Assembly: GCA_964472725.1 (NCBI GenBank)
Contig: CAYYLZ010000069.1
Coordinates: 1-9,485, forward strand
DNA length: 9,485 nucleotides
Source of the DNA: RGIG6375 sp964472725
GTDB taxonomy: Bacteria > Bacillota > Clostridia > Oscillospirales > Oscillospiraceae
Reading direction: 5' to 3'
Below, in pieces: positions 6,578-9,485 of the stretch. Numbering within the stretch: position 1 is the first letter of the stretch; every line of letters begins with the position of its first letter. The translations under genes were made by a program, and so were the position numbers. The notes under the pieces were generated by a model. The model was not told the origin of the DNA. It made no database searches and saw nothing but the letters and a program-made list of their open reading frames with translations.

Positions 6578-7375
6578 TTATTCGAGGCTGAAGTTTACCA
6601 TGTGGCGGTCAAAGGACTCGTCCAGAGAACCGCTGTCCATGATCTCGGTGAGGCACTCGTTAACGAATGCCAGCAGGTCTTCCTGACCCTTTGCAACGCC
6701 CATTGCGGTCTCCTCAGCGGAGAGCAGGTCGGTCATGAGTTCGATGTCGTTGCTGTTGGCGGTCATGTACTCAGCGGGAAGCAGGTCAATGATCGCGCAG
6801 TCTGCGTTGCCGGACTTAACTGCGTTGCCTGCGTCGATAGCGCTCTTGAATGCGAGGATCTCAGCATCCTTGTAGTTTTCCTGAGCATAGATATCAGCGG
6901 TGGTGGCTTCCTGAACAGCGATACGCTTGCCGTTGAGGTCGTCAAAGGTCTTGATGCTGGTGCCTACGGGAACGATAACCTTAAGACCCATGGAGATGTA
7001 AATCTTGGAGAAGTCGATGATCTCTGCGCGGTCAGGTCTTGCGGTCATACCGGCGGCAACGATGTCACCCTTACCGGCCTTAAGAGAGTCGATGAGCAGG
7101 TCGAAGTCCATATCGACCATCTCAAGCTCAACACCCAGCTTGTCTGCCATATACTGAACGCTGTCAATATCAACACCGGCTACATTGCCTTCTGCGTCTA
7201 TGTACTCGAAGGGAGGAAAGGAAGCGTTGGTAAGAACGATGAGCTTACCGCGTGCCTTGATAGCGTCGATGGTGGGAGTGGTGGACTTGGTTTCTTCCTT
7301 TGCGCCGCAGGCAGTCATGCCAACGATCATAAGGACAGCAAGAAGAAGAGCCACAATTCTTTTAACATTCTTCAT
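6578..7375 (-). CDS. Polar amino-acid ABC transporter substrate-binding lipoprotein (SBP family 3)
   Basis: A 265-residue lipoprotein. The signal peptide (residues 1-22) ends in GMTAC, with Cys23 the likely lipidation site; a short Lys/Glu/Thr tether follows. The rest is a family 3 binding protein: GKLIVLTNASFPPFEYID at 43-60, DIVAAGMTARPDRAEIIDFS at 104-123, and ADCAIIDLLPAEYM at 191-204. By family knowledge Arg116 (in PDRAEIIDFS) should hold the amino acid's alpha-carboxylate, and Asp197 its alpha-amino group; aromatic Phe53, Phe56 and Tyr58 line the cleft. The specific amino acid cannot be told. The ATG at 7375 is chosen for its AGGAGG site (7385-7390, 9 bases away) and proper signal peptide; an in-frame upstream start at 7420 would lie at or above the predicted transcript start. 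First gene of the importer operon, divergent from the racemase. Confidence 0.96.
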   Translation of the reverse strand: MKNVKRIVALLLAVLMIVGMTACGAKEETKSTTPTIDAIKARGKLIVLTNASFPPFEYIDAEGNVAGVDIDSVQYMADKLGVELEMVDMDFDLLIDSLKAGKGDIVAAGMTARPDRAEIIDFSKIYISMGLKVIVPVGTSIKTFDDLNGKRIAVQEATTADIYAQENYKDAEILAFKSAIDAGNAVKSGNADCAIIDLLPAEYMTANSNDIELMTDLLSAEETAMGVAKGQEDLLAFVNECLTEIMDSGSLDESFDRHMVNFSLE

Positions 7376-7420
7376 TGTAATTATCCTCCTGTGATAATGA
7401 TACTTTATTCGGATGAACAC

Positions 7421-7450
7421 AGTATACTACGAATAAAAATACTTTGTCAA
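7421..7450 (-). promoter_or_regulatory. Sigma-A type promoter of the amino-acid importer operon
   Basis: On the minus strand TTGACA (7445-7450), an 18-base spacer, and TATACT (7421-7426). The -35 box is perfect. Transcription would start near 7414, about 40 bases before the ATG. An imperfect palindrome AATGAATATCCATT (7449-7462) abuts the -35 box, and a TATTCGGATGAA-like sequence (7406-7417) covers the expected start point. Confidence 0.75.
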
Positions 7451-7557
7451 TGAATATCCATTTATTTTTTCATTTAAATTACACTTTATTTTTATGCAAT
7501 AAGCACATATTTTTTGTTTTTTACTGTATTTTTCGCAAAAAAAATATAATTCTTTTC

Positions 7558-7586
7558 TTGCACACTTCCCCTCTCGGGTCTATAAT
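7558..7586 (+). promoter_or_regulatory. Sigma-A type promoter of the racemase gene
   Basis: TTGCAC (7558-7563), a 17-base spacer, and a perfect TATAAT (7581-7586). Transcription would start near 7593, inside the inverted repeat at 7588-7604. The ribosome site AAGGAG (7616-7621) lies 8 bases before the ATG at 7630. Confidence 0.75.
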
Positions 7587-7587
7587 G

Positions 7588-7604
7588 TATATTCGATGAA
7601 TATA
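7588..7604. promoter_or_regulatory. Inverted repeat on the racemase transcription start, candidate operator
   Basis: TATATTC-GAT-GAATATA has perfect 7-base arms around a 3-base centre. It lies directly after the -10 box and over the predicted start point, a classic repressor position. A related sequence (minus strand TTCATCCGAATA, one base longer than TTCATCGAATA here) covers the start point of the divergent importer promoter. The binding protein is unknown; no regulator gene is adjacent to this pair. Confidence 0.45.
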
Positions 7605-7629
7605 TTCACACAAAAAAGGAGTATTCGCA

Positions 7630-8763
7630 ATGACTTCTTATTATAATTCCTGCCTTGAGGTCGACCTCGGCAGGGTCAGGGACAATTTCCTGTCCATACT
7701 TTCCACTTTGCCCGAAGGTACCGAGCTTATCCCCGTAGTCAAGTGCAACGCCTACGGCATCGGCGCGCTGCCCGTTGCCCGCACACTCTGCGCCACCGGC
7801 CGCGTCGGCACCATTGCCCTCGCTCAGATTGGCGAGGCCGTCGCGCTGCGCCGTGAGGGTTTCGAACAGAAGCTGCTGGTCATGGGCGGATTTCCCGCCG
7901 AGCAGATCCCGGCTGCGCTGGAAAACGACGTAACCCTTACCGTTTTCCGCCCCGACATTGCAGAAAAGATAAACGCTGAAGCAAAGAAGCAGGGCAAAAC
8001 AGCCGAGGTGCAGATAAAGATAGAGACCGGCCTTAACCGCATTGGCGCAAGACCCGGCGATGAGCTGGCTGCTCTGGCGCAAAAGCTCCGTGAGCTTGAT
8101 AATATTCACGTAAGCGGCGCTTTCACTCATTTCGTTGAGGGAGAGATACCCAACAGTGAGCTGGCTCATCAGCAGCTCAGCCTGTACCTGCAGGGCGTCA
8201 AGCAGTTGGAGGACGCCGGTATACATATTCCCAAGCGCCATATCTGCAACAGCGGCGCTTCCGATTGGTTCAAGGACGCATACCTCGACGCGGTTCGCAT
8301 CGGCCGCAGACTTTATATGGACAGCCGCGACTTTCCTCTCCCCTCCGACGCCCCCGGCGCGGTCAAGGAAGCTGTATCCTGGCGCACCAGTATTATAAAT
8401 CTGCGCACAGTGCAGCCCGGGGAAACCGTTGGTTACGACCGTATATTCACCGCCGAGCGTCCCACCCAAATCGCGACTATATGCATCGGCTACGGTGACG
8501 GACTCTATGAGCAGTTCGTAAAGGCGAAGAGCCCCGTTCTCGTAAACGGCACCGAGGCTCGCTACGTGGGCATCTGCATGGATCAAAGCTTTATCGACGT
8601 TACCGGCATTGACTGCGCCATCGGCGACGAAGTGACGGTATTCGGTCGCTCCTCCTGCGGCGCGGAGCTTTCCGCACAGCGCCTTGCCGCCACGGTTGGA
8701 CATGAGGGCGTTTATTTCACCAGCCTGCTCAGTCCCCGAGTCGAAAGAAAGTACATAGATTAA
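7630..8763 (+). CDS. alr: Alanine racemase-family PLP enzyme (fold type III)
   Basis: A 377-residue enzyme of normal length, interconverting L- and D-amino acids in the cytoplasm; alanine racemase supplies D-alanine for peptidoglycan. Compared with the Geobacillus enzyme, the key residues are present: Lys38 in VVKCNAYG (Schiff base), Tyr42, Lys130 and Arg137 in KIETGLNRIG, His167 in THF, His204 and Ser208 in RHICNSGAS, Arg223 in AVRIGRRLYM, the catalytic Tyr269 in VGYDRIF, Tyr288 in IGYGDG, and Cys316-Met317 in VGICMDQ. Several motifs are off-consensus: RIGRRLYMDS replaces the usual RPGIALYG, GYGDG replaces GYADG, and the GR before V/I-CMD reads VG. The fold and racemase chemistry look secure; alanine as substrate is likely but not proven. 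It has its own promoter and is divergent from an amino-acid importer, so a different substrate, or recycling of imported amino acid, is possible. Confidence 0.9.
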   Translation: MTSYYNSCLEVDLGRVRDNFLSILSTLPEGTELIPVVKCNAYGIGALPVARTLCATGRVGTIALAQIGEAVALRREGFEQKLLVMGGFPAEQIPAALENDVTLTVFRPDIAEKINAEAKKQGKTAEVQIKIETGLNRIGARPGDELAALAQKLRELDNIHVSGAFTHFVEGEIPNSELAHQQLSLYLQGVKQLEDAGIHIPKRHICNSGASDWFKDAYLDAVRIGRRLYMDSRDFPLPSDAPGAVKEAVSWRTSIINLRTVQPGETVGYDRIFTAERPTQIATICIGYGDGLYEQFVKAKSPVLVNGTEARYVGICMDQSFIDVTGIDCAIGDEVTVFGRSSCGAELSAQRLAATVGHEGVYFTSLLSPRVERKYID

Positions 8764-8812
8764 GGAAGCTCCTTGCGGCAATTCACAATTGGCGGAGAGT
8801 TTTTAGTGCAAC

Positions 8813-8854
8813 AAAAAATCCGCACATCTGTCAAAGCAGGTGTGCGGATTTTTT
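8813..8854. terminator. Bidirectional intrinsic terminator between racemase and MATE genes
   Basis: The arms AAAAAATCCGCACATCTG (8813-8830) and 8837-8854 pair over 18 bp, with one G-U-type mismatch and a TCAAAG loop. The A-run on one side and T-run on the other give a U-tract in both directions. It ends the racemase transcript about 50 bases after its stop, and lies 8 bases past the stop of the convergent MATE gene. Confidence 0.93.
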
Positions 8855-8861
8855 ATATTCT

Positions 8862-9485
8862 TTATTCAGCCGTAAGCAGTTCACGCTTTCTTGTGCGGAT
8901 ATACAAGAACAGGCACATGGCAAAGCCGCAGGAGGAACCGAAATACCACGCCCACATAAGGCCAGTATAGCTGGCAAGAGCGGAGGTGAGCACGAAGCAC
9001 ATAACCACGCGCACGGCAAACTCGATAACTGTTTCCACGAAGAAAGTCATGCTGTGACCCATGCCGCGCAGCAGGCCGCCGGTGGTGATAATGAAACAGA
9101 TGGGAGCGTAAACGGGTGAGATTATACGCAGATAGTTCACGCCCACCTCTATTACCTTCGCTTCCGCGCCTGCGTCCACGAAAATGCCGATAAGCTGCTC
9201 AGGGAAAAACTGGAAGATGGCTATGACCAATAGCGTGCAGCCGAAGCAGAGCATGGTGGAAACCTTGAAACCCTCCAGTATACGTCTGCGTTTGCCTGCG
9301 CCGTAGCACTGGGCAACAAAGCTGGAAAGAGCCGTACCCAAAGTGTTGAAGCACATATAGGCAAAATTATGCAGCTTTGAAGCCGCCTCGTAGCCCGCCA
9401 TGACATATGTATCAAAGCTGTTTACAAGTCCCTGCAGTATGGTATGTGCCAGCGCCACACAGCTCTGCTGGAATATGCTCGGCAG
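8862..9485 (-). CDS. MATE family efflux transporter, C-terminal part (N-terminus beyond window)
   Basis: The reverse strand is open from the right edge to the stop at 8862, giving 207 residues; the true start lies outside the window, and the GTG at 9458 is internal. The visible part begins LPSIFQQSCVALAHTILQGLVNSF, as at the start of the second half of MATE proteins (about 450 residues in full). It then has the internal-repeat motif SSFVAQCYGAGK, where the family usually has AQ-x-x-GAG, followed by about five hydrophobic helices and a basic, short tail. MATE proteins export cationic drugs, toxins or metabolites with a sodium or proton gradient across the cell membrane. Substrate unknown. The gene converges on the racemase with a shared terminator, so it is probably functionally separate. 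Confidence 0.92.
   Translation of the reverse strand: MPSIFQQSCVALAHTILQGLVNSFDTYVMAGYEAASKLHNFAYMCFNTLGTALSSFVAQCYGAGKRRRILEGFKVSTMLCFGCTLLVIAIFQFFPEQLIGIFVDAGAEAKVIEVGVNYLRIISPVYAPICFIITTGGLLRGMGHSMTFFVETVIEFAVRVVMCFVLTSALASYTGLMWAWYFGSSCGFAMCLFLYIRTRKRELLTAE

Noticed and set aside
5716..6591. Plus-strand open frames opposite the permease and binding protein (also 6602-7453)
   Set aside because: Both lie opposite clear ABC importer genes, show no domain, and have no promoter on that strand.
7545..7550. Second TATAAT upstream of the racemase gene
   Set aside because: No acceptable -35 box lies 16-18 bases upstream (TACTGT only). The TTGCAC/TATAAT pair at 7558-7586 is much better.
7606..8781. 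Minus-strand open frame of 391 codons opposite the racemase
   Set aside because: Antisense shadow of a racemase with its catalytic residues, promoter and ribosome site on the plus strand. The antisense frame has no ribosome site or known domain.
1..9485. tRNA, rRNA, riboswitch, CRISPR array, insertion sequence or phage signs
   Set aside because: I looked on both strands and saw no cloverleaf, repeat array, transposase or integrase. Intergenic gaps are short and explained by promoters and terminators. A covariance-model search was not possible here.

Overview
The window (about half G+C) looks like a chromosomal stretch from an anaerobic Gram-positive bacterium of the Clostridia, probably a gut Oscillospiraceae/Ruminococcaceae-type organism. 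That assignment is inferred from Sec/lipobox lipoproteins, purine-rich AGGAGG-type ribosome sites, intrinsic terminators and the style of the protein families. No marker gene fixes the taxon. There is no phage, transposon, CRISPR or RNA gene. Two genes are cut by the window edges.

Left block, minus strand (positions 3131 down to 1): a RidA-type enamine/imine deaminase, a MalY/PatB-type PLP C-S lyase or aminotransferase 19 bp behind it, and then, 53 bp further on, a large extracellular solute-binding lipoprotein that runs off the left edge. A divergent 308-bp region separates this block from a plus-strand gene (3440-4981) for a PucR/CdaR-like regulator with a C-terminal helix-turn-helix. That region carries a clear promoter for the regulator and several candidate operator repeats. 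The regulator ends in a perfect 13-bp hairpin shared with the convergent ABC operon.

Middle block, minus strand (7375 down to 5034): a complete polar amino-acid ABC importer in the order binding lipoprotein, permease, ATPase. A strong hairpin lies between the binding-protein gene and the permease gene, and the permease and ATPase genes overlap by 14 bp. The binding-protein gene has a near-consensus promoter.

Right block: divergent from the importer is an alanine racemase-family gene (7630-8763, plus strand) with its own near-consensus promoter. A 7-bp-arm inverted repeat lies on its predicted start point, and a related sequence lies on the importer's predicted start point, so the pair may be co-regulated. 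A bidirectional terminator separates the racemase gene from a convergent MATE-family efflux gene that is cut by the right edge.

Taken together, the region is an amino-acid island: uptake of a polar amino acid, racemization, PLP-dependent cleavage of an amino acid (probably sulfur-containing), and clearance of the reactive enamine that such cleavage releases. The families and enzyme chemistry are established knowledge. That the blocks form one pathway is inference. I see no clearly new system; the points most worth a second look are the shared motif between the importer and racemase genes, the divergent racemase motifs, and the RidA/C-S lyase pair beside an unlinked-looking regulator.
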